Source: Oenanthe sinensis (taxonomy: Eukaryota; Streptophyta; Magnoliopsida; Apiales; Apiaceae). From it: a stretch of DNA of 64,000 bases. This document shows, piece by piece, positions 1-12,882 of the stretch. The stretch covers positions 29,057,501 to 29,121,500 of the forward strand of contig CM053810.1 in assembly GCA_028671895.1 (NCBI GenBank), in the 5' to 3' direction. Made by a program: the position numbers and the translations under genes. The notes under the pieces are model-generated. The model was not told the DNA's origin. It worked only from the letters and a program-made list of their open reading frames with translations, and did no database searches. Every line of letters begins with the position of its first letter. Within the stretch, counting starts at the first letter, position 1.

Positions 1-19
1 AACACCACAATCCCTAATA
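1..19 (-). repeat. RE1 3' LTR, first 19 bases only
   Basis: The first 19 bases match the outer edge of the LTR at 12752-12770, ending CCCTAATA on the plus strand instead of CCCTAACA. Read on the minus strand, the 3' LTR would begin TATTAGGG rather than TGTTAGGG, so its terminal TG has mutated. Confidence 0.75.
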
Positions 20-30
20 AACTCCCCAAA
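20..30 (-). other. RE1 polypurine tract
   Basis: The minus strand reads TTTGGGGAGTT directly before the 3' LTR edge. This is the usual position and composition of the plus-strand primer of an LTR retrotransposon. Confidence 0.65.
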
Positions 31-430
31 TTTGTTTTTATGTATAATAAAGACATATTCAAAGTAAATTGCAGATGCTAACTCAACTAACATAAATTGA
101 AGTGTTTGTACAAGAAAAATATTCAGGAAAAATTACAAGTACAAATTTATCTCAAACTAGGCTCCTCTAGACTGAGCAAATCTTCAATTTCAGTTTGAGC
201 TTCATTTATATGATTTTTTCTATGGATACTTCCTTTCATATAGCAACTCCAAATATCTCAAGGCCCTCTTCTCTTTTGTGGTCTTGGCATGATCAATTAC
301 ACAGTCAAGTACTAGCTTCACCAATTTATGAGATAGTTTCTTCAAGTCTTGATAAGTGTAGTAGGCTTCCACTGGTCCTTTGGAGATGTATAGAAATTTA
401 ACTACAAATTCATCAGAAAGATGTGTATAT

Positions 431-3400
431 TTAATTTACCCTGAGGTTGTCCATATCATCATCTTTATTGGATCTATAATCAATTATTCTTCTAGCTTCT
501 GCACTCAAGTTCCTTTCAATTTCTAAAAGTGAGCCTGTAGTTAATCTGAAAATTATTCTAAGGCTTGTAGTGTTGAAAACTCCAAAATCTTCGATCTTGA
601 CTTCAATGTTGTCAATGATGATTCTGAGTGGATTAATAAAGACAGGAGACACATAATCAGCTTTTCTGGAGAATTGATCATTTAGCTTGGCACACTGTAG
701 ATCAATCTCAACTTCTTTGATTTGTCTGTTGATTCTTTCTATCTCCTTCTTTGTCGCTTCAACATTATCTGCAAATTTAATCTTCTTCTCTTTTTCCTCC
801 AACCTCTTCTTTACTTTCAAGTCATAGATCTCTAATGCTTTCCTTTTGAGATCAAACACCTCAAAATTTATGATATTGAGGAGTTGTCTCTTGATGAGTT
901 TGACTATTTCAGGATTCTTCTCAGCCAATGTCTTCAACTCTTCAAAGGTGATTTCCTTATCAGATCCATCTTTCAGGATTTCTTAGAAGACATTGCTAAG
1001 TCTTCTCATACTCCACCTTCTTCTCATATTGCTTCTATTACTTTGTTAAGATGATTCTCTGGAGTTTGAGAATGAATCCTTGCTCTTCAGGATATGAAAA
1101 TTCTTGAAGTTGTTCCACCAGCTTCATTAGGAGTTTAGTATTTTTATCTTGCAAGGAATTTATGCTCCAGAATTCCTTGACTTCATCTTCATTTACAAAC
1201 ATCACCCCATCTGAGTATACTACAGTCTTATGTTCTTCAGCATCATTAAAAACCAAGGGATGAGTTTTGAAGGATTCCATTAGCTCCATAAATTTCTTAA
1301 TCAGAATTCCTCTCAAGACTTGGGTTCTTATGTCTATCCCATGAATGATAAGTAGCATCTTATTGATCAAGAAATAGTTGGCATCTTTCATTTCATAGCT
1401 CATTTCTTCAATTTCTCCATTTGAGTAGAAAAGAGTTATTTTACTTAGTGAGTTGACTTCAGACCATTCAACATTTACCTTGATTAAGGATTCTGCCTTG
1501 AATTGAGCCAGGTTGTTGATTGTAGGCCTCTTGATATCCAGACAATCCTCATGAATAACTTCAGTTATCAGTTTTCAACTCTTTCTATTAAGCTTCCTGC
1601 TTGAGTGTGGCTTTGGTCTCTCAGCCCTTGCCTTTCTGTATTTTCTAGATAGAGAAATTTTCTTTGACAGTAACTCTTTCCTCAATTCTTTTGACAATGA
1701 TTTTGAAGTTACTGTCAATACAGGCTTGACAGCAGGTTCAGACTCTTTGGTAGTAGGTTTTGGCACTGTGACAGTATCATTTTTGTCATGTTCAAATCCA
1801 AGAACCACTTGCTTCATACTTTCCCTTCAATTCCATCCTTATACTCCTTTTCATTCTTCAACTCATCTTCATCCACCTTATTTCCAGTTCTAGAAGATCA
1901 TTCACCATTGTTGTTGTGTTGGCTAGAACTACCTACACCTCCATCAGGCTTTCCATCATTATTGTCATCACCATTTCCATCCTTATTTCTTCCCATCCTT
2001 TCAACCCTTAATTTTTCGATTCTTTGTATCTCTCTCTTCAGAATTCTCACTACTTCCATCACCTCCTCATTTTGATCTAGTTTGCAGAAGTACTCATATA
2101 CTTCTCTCACCAATTTTAGCTTGTACTCATTGATTCTTTCAAGATTCATGAACCTGTACTTGCCATCATTTGAGAAACTGTATCTGATGCGTAGAGGGTT
2201 GTAGGTGATTTCTGGAAGCTTCTCACTTATTAATTTCAACAGAGTTCTTTTGAGATTTTCATTCAGGAAAGATTTCTCAGCCTTGATTTTGAGTCTTATT
2301 GCTTTAATAACTGGAATTTCTTGCCTGCTAAGGAATCCTAGACTGATGTACCAGCTCAATCCACCTTGCATTCTCACTGTAGTCACCCACTTGTTGCTCA
2401 TAGATATTATAACAGCAGCTCCTACTATAGACTATTTTAATTGATCATAGAATTTCTTGGGGTCTCTGTTGGATGATATCTTTATATCCTTGATCCTTTC
2501 ATAAAAACTGGCATCCTGAAATGCATTTCTATTCTCATTCTCATCAATCATTAGCAAAGTGGCTTCTTCTTCAGTCAAATCTTCTCTTTCCATCATAATA
2601 GTGTCATCAAAATTAATTTGAAAGAGGTTTTCTTTGCCTTTACCAGCTATATGCACTACAAAAGCCTTTCTCACACTTTCCTTTATCACTATGCCTTTCT
2701 CCTTTGGCCTTTCCACATTCTTCTATTTCTCCACCTTATCACCACCAAGCTTTGTAGTAATCTCAGCAGCCACACTAGACAATAATGCTAGTTGACTCTC
2801 TCCCTGAGATACAACTTGAGTTTTCTCCTTATCACTTTCATCTGCGAACACTTCAGCTTCATCTTTACTTTTATCCCCCTTAGTTGAGGTAGCCACTGCA
2901 GGGTTTGAAAATCTTGAATTGAACTCCTGAAGTTTTTCAAAGATAGCCTTGAATCCATCATTCATGGTCTGCTCCAGACTAGCCATCTTGTTGATCAACT
3001 TCACTTGATTCTTTGAGAGTTTTGACACTTTATGGGAAAGAGATTTCAACCTTTCATCGGCTTGTTTGGATGAGTTGAAGGCTGTTGTGATTCTCACACT
3101 CTCTTATTTTTTCTGAGTGATCTCATCACTCCTCACCAACTCACTCTCAAGGCCTATTACCTTAGACATTTGGGCTCTCACATTTTTCCTTTTTATTTGG
3201 CCTTGCTCATGTCCCTGTCTTTTTGCGTAGGATTTTCCTAGCCTCACATTTTGATGCTCACTTTTCTTTTCTTTTAACTCTTTTTTTCACACCTTCACTC
3301 ATCCTAGGTGCAAGAGACTGAGCTGATACATCTTGCATAGAAGGTTTAGATTTTACTTTGAGTAATTTTGAAATGAGAGTAGAATCATCTTCATTTGGAG

Positions 3401-5002
3401 AAGTAGCATCCATTGGAGAGTTGTTGTCATGATCTTGATTGTTGACAGAATCTTTTGGTGAAAAGTTACTATCATGAGGATTGATGACAAATTTGTCATT
3501 AACAACTACAGAGGCTGTGACATCAATCACTTTCACCCTTTGAGTAGAAGGTTCTTATAGATTTGTATGATCAGTCTCATGCAATTATTAGAATAGTGCA
3601 TCAACATTTTGATCTTCAATGTTGGCAAAGTAAGATGCATCATAATTGAATGAGTTGTGTTCCACATGTTCTAGCCCTATATTATGTATTTCTTCAAGTG
3701 TGGGCTCAGGTTGAGTATGTTCAACCTGTTGTGCATAATCTTTACAGAATGCCATGAGAGACTGACCAAGTTCAATAGATACCTCTTGTTGAGAGGAAAC
3801 ATCTAGAGATGTGTTTTGATCCATTTTAAGAGATGTTCCCTTTTGAGAGGACACACTCTAGCTAACAGAGGTTGGTACCCTTGCCTTTTTTCTCCTAGGC
3901 TCACCAGGGCCCTTTGTGGGTTCTGTGGACTTACTACCACCCTTATTTGCTGCATCTTGTGCAGTTTCACCACCTATCTGTGGAATTGTTTCTAGCCTAG
4001 GGTTAATGATTCTCTTCCTTTTAGTAGCATGGTCCTTTTGAGAGGAACCAGACTCTTGGCTAATGGATTTTGAGACTCTAGAAGGTCTGAATCCTTCAAA
4101 CGGTTTAGAGTGTGGGTTAGGAATGGTGAGTTCAACACCATTCTCATCACTCAAGGAAACAAATTTTAGTCCCCAACAATTTTTAAGCTCGATTCATTGA
4201 TAATTAAAAGCATGAAATCAGTAATAATCGATCCTAATTCTGAGTTAAGAGGTTTACTGGCTAACATTGAATGGGTGTTTTTCTTTAATGTTGGGGACTC
4301 CATGCATTGTACATTATCTAGATTAAGTATGCATACTATAGAGTTGATGATAAGCATAAAAAATCTAGGATAGTAAATTACCGGCTTCCTTGTCTTCTTC
4401 TTGCCAAGTACCATCTTGAATAGTGGCATCAAGAGCTTCCCAATGTCAATTCTGTAGTTGTGCACCAATGAATGCACAATTTTCCTGATGTTGGCTGGCA
4501 TTTCATTCCATCCACTTGTCTTGCTTGACATGGCTCTATTAACAGTACCCATTATCATGTTTCATTCTCTAATCATATATTTTATGTCCATTATCCATTA
4601 TTATGTTCCATTCTTTAATCATATATTTTTATGTCCATTCCCTTATATGGATACCATTCCTCAGAGTCTGGGCTTATCATGGGTCCTGAATACCCAATCA
4701 TCTTTAAAAAAATTAGCAAGTTGAGAGTCACTTGCAGACTCTTGGAAAACTGAGCCTTCTTCAGGTTTCACTTGGAGAACATTATTGATGCTAGAAGAAT
4801 CAATGGAGAAGGAGGCTCCATTGATCTCAAACTTGATGAAACTTGAGTCCTGCTCCCCCTCAAAGGTTTCAGAGGTCCACAACTGCGATAACCTTGGTAT
4901 TTTCAGCATAGGACTGTTATTGAGAGAGAATGACAAGTAAGAGTTGTTCATGAAGCCAACGAAGGGTTTGAAGGCTTCACCAGCTTCACCTACTAAAGCC
5001 AT
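431..5002 (-). pseudogene. RE1 extra (post-pol) ORF, broken
   Basis: Eleven consecutive minus-strand reading segments, each starting where the last one stops, cover this stretch. They look like one former protein of about 1,500 residues lying between pol and the 3' LTR. The N-terminal part (5002-4661) is a folded-looking domain. The middle (4154-3258) is rich in Ser, Glu, Asp and Lys. A coiled-coil-like segment follows (3097-2723), and the C-terminal part (2401-431) is charged and helical. SIRE1-type elements are known to carry a post-pol ORF that has been called envelope-like. I see no signal peptide or membrane segment here, so I call it only an extra ORF of unknown function. RE2, RE4 and RE6 carry counterparts. 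Confidence 0.7.
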
Positions 5003-5745
5003 TGTGGTGAAGTTGGTTTGGGCAAGAGAGCAAATTATTTGAGGTCCAGATATGGTTAAGAGTTTGAATGTTTAGAAATGTAGAACAATGTAGAGAAGAA
5101 GTTGTAGAGAAAATAGAGGGTTTTTAGGGCGTTAGAGAATTTGAGAGTTTAAAGAGAAGTAAAGAGTGAGAGAGATTTTAACTGTTTGTATAAATATGAT
5201 GTGAAAAAGTTGTTGTCAAAGCTGAATTTCAATAGATTTATTTGACAGTTGTATCTATTGCTCCATTTGCTTCTTGACAGTAACTTTTGTGCTAGAAATC
5301 ACAAACACTCTTGATAGTAACATTAGCGGTTAGAGAATATATAAAATAAATGAATAACCCTAATATTAACTGTTGACAGTAAGTTATGAGGGGATTTTAG
5401 AAAACTATACTATCAATGAGTACTGACATTAAGTTTCACATAATTTGACAGTGAGTTTCAGTCCCGCATACAATGCTGTCAAGACTTCTTAATCATTTGA
5501 CAGTAACTTATTACTATATGAAGTATGGATAAAACATACTATCAAGAAACTTGACAGTACTTTTTATTAAACTCATATGAATTAAGTTACTTAAAAATAG
5601 ATTAGTTAACCTTTCAGTAAAATATCATCATGTTTTTCCACTGTGATAGAAATCAAAACACCTCATGTGGCTATTAATTAACAATGAAATTCAGTTAACT
5701 AAATTTTTTGATCAAGTAAACAGAATTATATTAACAGGATAAATT
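5003..5745 (-). repeat. RE1 spacer between pol and extra ORF, rich in TTGACAGT-type motifs
   Basis: No gene is visible. The AT-rich sequence carries many copies of TTGACAGT/ACTGTCAA or one-base variants, for example around 5213, 5275, 5375, 5447, 5500 and 5550. The same word is repeated in the RE1 LTR. Confidence 0.6.
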
Positions 5746-8700
5746 TCACATACCCAATTCACTCACTAGCCTGTTCAATGTCTTTCCATCCAATGGTTTG
5801 GTGAAAATATCTGCAAGTTGTTTCTCTGTGGGCACATAGATCAGCTTCATTGTGCCTTCCTCCACATGCTCTCAAATGAAATGATGTCTGATGTCAATGT
5901 GCTTAGTTTTGGAGTGTTGAACAGGATTCTCAAAAATTGTTATGGCACTAGTGTTGTCACAAAAGATATGAATTCCTTGCAGAGTTAACCCATAGTCCAA
6001 TAGCTGATTCCTCATCCAAAGTAACTGAGTACAACAACTACCAGCTGCAATGTATTCAGTCTTTGCAGTTGAATTTGACACTGAATGCTGCTTCTTGCTA
6101 AACCATTAAACCAATCTTTCTCCCAAAAATTGGCAGCTTCCTGTTGTACTCTTTCTGTCTATCCTGCAACCAGCATAGTCTGAGACTAAATATCCAACCA
6201 AGTCAAAACCAGTTTTTTTAGGATAACAAAGGCCTAAATTTTGAGTGCCTTTCACATATCTAAAAATTCTTTTTACAACCATTAAGTGAGACTCCTTTGG
6301 ATCAGACTGGAACCTTGCACACAACCTTGTTGCAAACATGATGTCAGGCCTGCTAGCTATTAAGTAGAGGAGAGAGCCAATAATTCCTCTACACATCTTG
6401 TTATCCACCTTCTTTCTTTTTGGATCCTTGTCAAGTTGAGTTACAGTTGAGATTGGAGTCTTTGCAGGAGATGAGTCTTCCATATCAAATCTTTTCAAAA
6501 GATCCTTGACATACTTAGTTTGGAAAATAAATATTCCATCTTCTTTTTGATAGACTTGAAGTCAAAGAAAGAATATCAATTCACCCATCATACTCATCTC
6601 ATATATGTTCTTCATCAACTCATAAAATTTCTTGCATAAATCTTCATTTGTTGAACCAAATATAATTTCATCAATATATACTTGAACTAGAATGATATCA
6701 TTTCCATGCTTTTTGTAGAAAAGAGTTTTATCCACAATCCCTCTTGTAAAGTTGTTATCAAGAAGAAACTTGAAAATAGTATCATACCAAGCCCTTGGTG
6801 CTTGCTTTAGACCATACAATGCCTTGAGTAGTCTGTACACAAAGTTCTTCATGTTTGGATCTTCAAAGCCTGGGGTTTGTTCAACGTACACTTCTTCTTC
6901 TCATTCTCCATTAAGGAAAGCACTCTTGACATCCATTTGAAACACTTTGATGTTGTTGAATGTAGCAATAGCCAAAAAGATTATTATTGCCTCAAGTCAG
7001 ACAACAGGAACAAATGTTTCTTCATAGTCAATCCCTTCCTATTGACAGTAACCTTTTGCCATCAGCCTTGCTTTGTTTTTTGTGAAAGTGCCTATTATGG
7101 ATTTGTTCTTTGGTCTAGGCACCAATTCCCAAACACAGCTTCTTTTGAATTAATTAAGCTCTTCTTGCATGAATTAATCCAATCTGAATTTGCCAATGCT
7201 TCTTCTAAAGTTTTGGGTTCAGTTTGAGAAAGGAAACAAGAATACATGCATTCATTAGCAACATTTCTTCTTGTTTTGACTCCAGTTCCTGGATCACCAA
7301 TGATTAAATCATTAGTGTGATCTCTATTCTATTTTATTTTTCTAAGAGAATCACTAGAGTCTTCAACACCTTGTTGATTGGCAACATCTTTTTCTCTTGC
7401 ACTGTTGACAACATCAATTTCTTCAAGTCCACTATTCATGGGAACATTCCCAGAAAAATCAGTTATTTGAGCAGTTCCTTCATTGTCTCCAGACTAGATA
7501 GGAACAATTGTTGGACCAAAAATTGTGTGATCAACTCTTTGTGAATCTTCATCAATCTCTTCTAGTTAGCATTGATTTTCAAAGGCTAAATTTTCTGTTT
7601 CTTGACTTCTTTCAACTCCAGGAAATTTTGTTTCATCAAAGGTGACATTTACACTCTCTTCCACAGTCTTGTGATCAATGATGTAGACATTGTATGCAGT
7701 TCTATCAATACCATACCCAATAAAGATTACTTCAAATGATTTAGTATCAAATTTTCCTTTGATCTCAGTTGAGTCTTTGAAGTAAGTGCTACTAAATCAT
7801 TTGAAGTAGCACTTGCTTCCAAAGACATGAAAGTAGTTGACGGTAGGTTTCCTTCTTTTGAGCAATTCATAGGGTATTTTTGCATAGGCCTTGTTGACTA
7901 CAATCTTGTTTTGAGTATAACAGGCTGTATTGATAGCTTCACCCCAGAAATAAGTAGGAAGTTTTGTTTCACTCAACATTTTTCTTGCAAACTCAATGAG
8001 AGTTCTATTCTTTCTTTCTGCATCACCATTTTATTGAGGTGTCCTTGGTGCTGAGAATTGATGAGTGATACCATTGTCTTTGCAAAAATCATTCATGTAC
8101 TGTTTTTTTAACTCAGTACCATTATCACTTCTCAAGGTCTACACCTTGTACTTGAAATTCTTGTCAAGAACCCTTACCAAATCAATAATCTCTTGAGCGG
8201 CTTCATCCTTGGTTGCTAGGAACCTCACCCAAGTGTATCTTGAGAAATCATCAACCATCACTAAGGCATATCTTTTTCTTGCCAGTGATTGCACATTCAC
8301 ATGACCAAATAAGTCCATGTGAATCAGTTGAAATGCTTCATTAATTGAACCACAAGAAGTGCTTTTGTGAGTAGCTCTCCTTAGCTTCCCTTTCTGGCAA
8401 TCCTCACACAAACCTTCTTGACAGAATTCAAGTTGAGGAAGCCCTTTCACCAATTATCTCTTCATTAGATAATTCATTGCTTTAAAGTTCAAATAAGAAA
8501 GTTTCTTATGCCACAACCAACTCTTAGATGGAGAAGCCTTACTGTAAAAATAGTAGACTTTGTCTTTTCTTACTGAATCCAAGTCAGCTATGAAGAGACT
8601 TCCTTTTCTAACTCCTTGAAGAGCTTATTCTCCTATCTTCTTATTGACAATGGAGCATCTATATTGATCAAAGCTAACTTGGAATCCTATTTCACAAAAT

Positions 8701-11520
8701 TGAGTTACACTCAATAGATTGTGCTTCAATCCATTTACTAGAGCAATTTCCTCTATCTCTAAGTTTCCAACTTCCAGTATGTCATATCCCATTGTGAAAC
8801 CAATGCTGTTGTCACCAAAGGTTACATAAGGGCCAACAATTTCCTTGAACTGTGATAGTAGGGCTTTATCACCTATCATGTGTCTTGAGCATCCAGTCTC
8901 AATGATCTACATGATTATTTTATTTTTTCTGTTGCCCTGCAAAGCAAATATCTCAAGTTGCTTTTGGTACCCAACTCTCATTGGGTCCATTTAGCTTAGC
9001 TAATTCACATTTTAAATTTGGATCAGTTAGAATTCTTTCTATTACTTTAAGCATGACTCCTGTAGCTACCCATTAAGTTTTGATAACTGGTTTGATAGCT
9101 TTGTTCTTGGGTGGCTTGTCCATCCTAACTTTAGGAGGACTTGGAGTCTTTGCCTTTTCAATTTTAACATTCTTATGCAAACATACTTGATCATTAGCAA
9201 AAGGCATGTTAAAGAAAATACTCATCAAGTTCATTTTACACGAAATGCAATCAAAATCACCACAGTGAGATACTTGTTTGTTCTTTAAAGGCATGATGTG
9301 TAAATTTTTATTAAAAGGGGTAGCATTTTTGACATTAGACTTGTTTTTGTTGCAAACATGAGTTAGATGACTAGAAGATCCACAATTGTTGTACAATTTT
9401 CTAGGAGCATCAGGAATATAGCCATAATTGTTCTTCTTGTTTGTTCCCAGTTTTCCATTTCTGTTCTTCTTAGTCTTCATGATAGTATGTTTAGAAGTTA
9501 CTGTCATACTGGTGTTGATAATAGGTTTTGGAGTTGTCATGACATTAAGTTTTGATCTCACAGTCTTGATATCAGCTTCTAAACTTACTATCTTGCCAGT
9601 GTTGTTAGCATGTTTTAAACACTGGTTACTGTCAAGGTCAAAACTAACTGTCTTGGGATTTTTGACAGTGTCTTTTGCCTTAAGGGACTTAGTGACATCT
9701 TCATTGTCCTCATCATCTATCTCTTGTTTAATCACTAATGCTTTCTCATCAAATTCAAATTCTGCCTTTTTAAACAGAGAATTCTTAACTTTCTTTAGAA
9801 TGAGAGGTTTGATAGTATATTTGATGTCTTCCTCTACAGTATGTTTCTTTCCATCTTTCTTCTCATAGTTAAACCCTATACCTACCTTATGGTATGATTT
9901 TAACAGGGAAGAAGAATTCTTGTAAGCCTTGATTTTAAGTTCATTATCAGAAATCAGTTTTTTGAGAAATTTCTCAATCTGGGAAGCACAAACTACCTTG
10001 TTTTAAGAATCTCATTTTCTTATTGCAAGGACTCAAAAGAATTTTGTTTAAGTTCTAGTTCATGATTCTTAATTCTCAATAACTCATTAGTACTAGACAG
10101 TTTGACAATCTCCTCATTAGCAGCTAACATGCTTGTATGTATATTGAAAATTTCAGAACTTAAACTTTCAACAATTTTCTTATATGAGATGTAGTCATAT
10201 CAAAAATAGTAAGAATGAGTATTGATTTAATGAAGTGGATGAACCCTCTCCAGAGTTTGCCATGGGAGCAAGATTTTCATATTCTTCCTCCTCTTCATCA
10301 TCAGAATCTTCCCAACACTTGCCTTCAGCCACAAAAGCCCTTCCTTGTTGCTTTTTGAGCAAGACATCATACTTTGCTTTGAGTTACTCATAATTATTAT
10401 CATTTCTTCTCACTTTTTTTGGCTTTTTGCATTCTGTTACAAAATGCCCCATTTCATTGCAGTTGTAACACCTAATCTTGGATCTATCCACCATACCTGT
10501 TTTATATCCACCTTTGCCACTTCCTCCAGGTTTTGAAATATTTAACTTGTTAAACCTGGAGCTTTGTCATCTGGGTTTGAAAGCTTTGTTGTTCTTGAAT
10601 CTTAGATTGAATAACTTTCTTGCCATGTAGGCCATTGTTTTATTTTCCATGTTTTTCAGTTCCTCCAAAGTGTAGAACTCATCTTCTTCACCATCCTTGA
10701 GTTCAAGTCACACTTTCATCTTCATCTGTGACCTCTTCAATCTTGATGTGTTGTTGATGTTGAGACTCATGAAGCTGCCTCATTTTTGGATCTTGAGCTA
10801 CTAGAGCATTTGAGGTGTTGGTCATCTTTCCTCTTTGACCAGACTGAATAGCTCTCTTTTGTAACAGCTCTAGCTCATAGGTTTTAAGTATGCCATATAA
10901 AGTTTCAAGAGAAACTTTTGATAAATCCCTTCTTTTATGGCAGTAACCTTGTGCTCTAGATGGTCTGAAAGTGTCAACATGAATTTCATGTTTACTTCCA
11001 TTTTGTCATAAAACTTTCCACGCAGCTGCAGGTCATTTATCAACCTGTTGAACCTCTCAAACATCTCAGTAAACCCTTTACTTGGTTTGACCATGAAAGC
11101 TTTATACTGAGACACCAGTATCTGTCTTTGATTGTCATTCACCTCTTTTGTTCCTTCACAGAGTATCTCAATGGTTTCCCATATTTTCTTGGTACTAATG
11201 CAATTGACAATGTTGTTGTACATGACATTGTTAAGTGCTTCTATAATGATAAATTGCAAGCAGTCATCTAGAGATACCTTTTCTTTTTCAGTGTCATTGT
11301 ACTCTGAAACTTTTTTAGGAAACCAGTAGGCTGGTATTGCTTCACAATTTACTGTAGTTTCAGGTACATATGTTTGAGGAATGAAAGGACCATTTTCCAA
11401 AATTCCAGGGTAAAGTGGGTTGGCTATCTTTATGAACAACATCAATTTTCTTTTTCAAAGGTTGTAGTGTTCTTTGTCAAAAGTGGGTATTTTTATGCTG
11501 CTTACTTTATGTGCACTCAT
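5746..11520 (-). pseudogene. RE1 gag-pol polyprotein, degenerate
   Basis: Reading down the minus strand: a gag start (ATG at 11520) and UBN2-like gag body (to 10870), a zinc-knuckle/basic region (9735-9073), a protease to pre-integrase region (8879-8625), the integrase catalytic core (8453-8139) with HMDLFG and MVDDFSRYTWVRF, a later integrase piece (7979-7797), reverse transcriptase (6891-6562) with LYGLKQAPRAWYD and YIDEIIFG, and RNase H (6498-5872) with DIMFATRLCARFQ and the TEYIAAGSC motif. The second Asp of the catalytic YVDD motif is Glu (YIDE). An early in-frame TGA in gag stands where relatives have Trp. Pol appears to stop at 5746-5748. Many stops and frameshifts make it non-functional. 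Confidence 0.85.
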
Positions 11521-11557
11521 ATTTAGATCTTTTCAGGTTATGTATATCTAACCTACT

Positions 11558-11569
11558 GCTCTGATACCA
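11558..11569 (-). other. RE1 primer binding site (initiator tRNA-Met)
   Basis: The minus strand reads TGGTATCAGAGC two bases inside the 5' LTR. This matches the 3' end of plant initiator tRNA-Met and fixes the element's orientation. Confidence 0.9.
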
Positions 11570-11571
11570 GT

Positions 11572-12770
11572 TGTTAAATAGTATGAGTGTTGCAGAAGGG
11601 GGGTTGAATGTAACTCGATAATTTATCACTAATCTTGCTAACAATAAACAAGAAGTAATAATATCAAGTAAGAAATGCAGTCAACAATAAGTAAAATTGA
11701 AGACATGTGTTTAACTTCAAAAATTAATTTTATTAATTTTTGTTTACTACAACTGACTGGAAAATAATGCCAGCTTCTATAGATATAATAACAAAGAGTT
11801 TACAAGTGTTTCTATGCTTGAGAAAATTCTAGCTCAGTTGCATAAGGGAAAGTGTTTGTGAGATATGTGTATTTATATTGAAACACATATCCCATTTACA
11901 AGTGTACTTTCTCTTGTTCCTAGAAAAAATCTTGAAATAGAAACTTTACTTTTTCTATTCAAATTTGTCTTCATTCCATTTGTAGATAAAGTAGCTCCGA
12001 GATATGCAGAAATCTTTGACTCCTTAAGCACGCCTTATCTTTTGCTTGAATTCTCACAAGTTGCAGTAGTAGACTTGACATACTAAGTAGTAATGCCAAT
12101 ATCATTCCTTGTATTTTCACTACCTAGTCTGCTACCTGAAACAAACTGTCAGCTTCACTAAAAGGTTACTGTCAACCTTTAGCTTCTCTTTGGTGACAGT
12201 ATCTTTGACTCCGCATACTTTGCTGTCAAGCTTGACATTCTTCTAAAACATGCTATCTTCCAAAACTGCTGTCAACTATCCCCACTAATGTTGCTGTCAA
12301 CTATCCCCGCCAAAGTTGCTATCAGTAAAACTTGCTGTCTTCAAATCTTCATTCTCCGCCAAGTTTATTGTCAATGGAATAATTGTTGTCAGTAATACTT
12401 GCTGTCTTCGAATCTTCATTCTCCGCCAAGTTTACTGTCAATGAAATAGTTGTTGTCGTCTGTTCCAAATGTGTTGTCACTTGAATATGATGTCATAGAC
12501 TTCAGTTGCAGAATGTTACTGTCAATGTCTTGATCCATGCTGTGCATGAACACTTTGTGAACTTCTACTTCATAGATCATGTTATTACATTTTTACAAGA
12601 CAATAACTATTGAGACTTACTATCACATACTTGGCTTTTAAACATTCTGTTACAAGTGACAACTAAACATACTGTTAATATATATATGACAATACATTTT
12701 CCTTAGTTAATTTCTAATTAATCTAAGTATCTTATAGTTGATTACAATGTTAATACCACAATCCCTAACA
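11572..12770 (-). repeat. RE1 5' LTR
   Basis: About 1.2 kb, bounded on the minus strand by TGTTAGGGAT and TTTAACA, with the primer site two bases inside. A CCCCCCC tract followed by TTCTGCAACA lies near its 3' end, a feature shared by the other SIRE-like LTRs in this window. Confidence 0.85.
12130..12560 (-). repeat. RE1 LTR array of TTGACAGT / GCTGTCAA words
   Basis: About a dozen dispersed copies of CTGTCAA/TTGACAG or near variants, including a duplicated stretch containing CTTGCTGTCTTC at about 12330 and 12400. Spacing is irregular, so this is a motif cluster and not a simple tandem satellite. Confidence 0.75.
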
Positions 12771-12835
12771 ATCTTTTTCCAACACTGGAATATTCACACC
12801 TGAATCCTTTTGGCCTATATTGACTTGCTCTTGAT
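12771..12835 (-). pseudogene. RE2 gag N-terminal stub
   Basis: The minus strand encodes GVNIPVLEKD just before the RE1 junction, which resembles the start of SIRE-type Gag proteins. The frame stays open upstream for about 22 codons with no ATG in it. RE1 has cut away the rest. Confidence 0.5.
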
Positions 12836-12865
12836 CTTAAAACTTTCTATATGTTGAAAGCTTAC

Positions 12866-12877
12866 GCTCTAATACCA
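12866..12877 (-). other. RE2 primer binding site, one mutation
   Basis: The minus strand reads TGGTATTAGAGC, one base off the initiator tRNA-Met complement, next to the inner end of the LTR. Confidence 0.75.
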
Positions 12878-12882
12878 ATTAT

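Larger units (their letters stand above)
1..12770 (-). mobile_element. RE1: SIRE/Maximus-like Ty1-copia retrotransposon, decayed, 3' LTR cut by window edge
   Basis: On the minus strand the order is 5' LTR (12770 down to 11572), initiator-tRNA-Met type primer site, gag, zinc knuckle, protease, integrase, reverse transcriptase, RNase H, a long extra ORF, a purine tract and the first bases of the 3' LTR. Integrase before reverse transcriptase defines Ty1/copia. An internal region of about 11.5 kb with a long ORF after pol fits the SIRE/Maximus lineage. The coding part has many stops and frameshifts, so the copy cannot be autonomous. It is inserted in the gag start of RE2; its target duplication cannot be checked because the far LTR lies outside the window. 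Confidence 0.9.

Noticed and set aside
11558..11569. tRNA-Met gene fragments at the GCTCTGATACCA sites
   Set aside because: Each lies exactly at an LTR inner edge, so they are primer binding sites.
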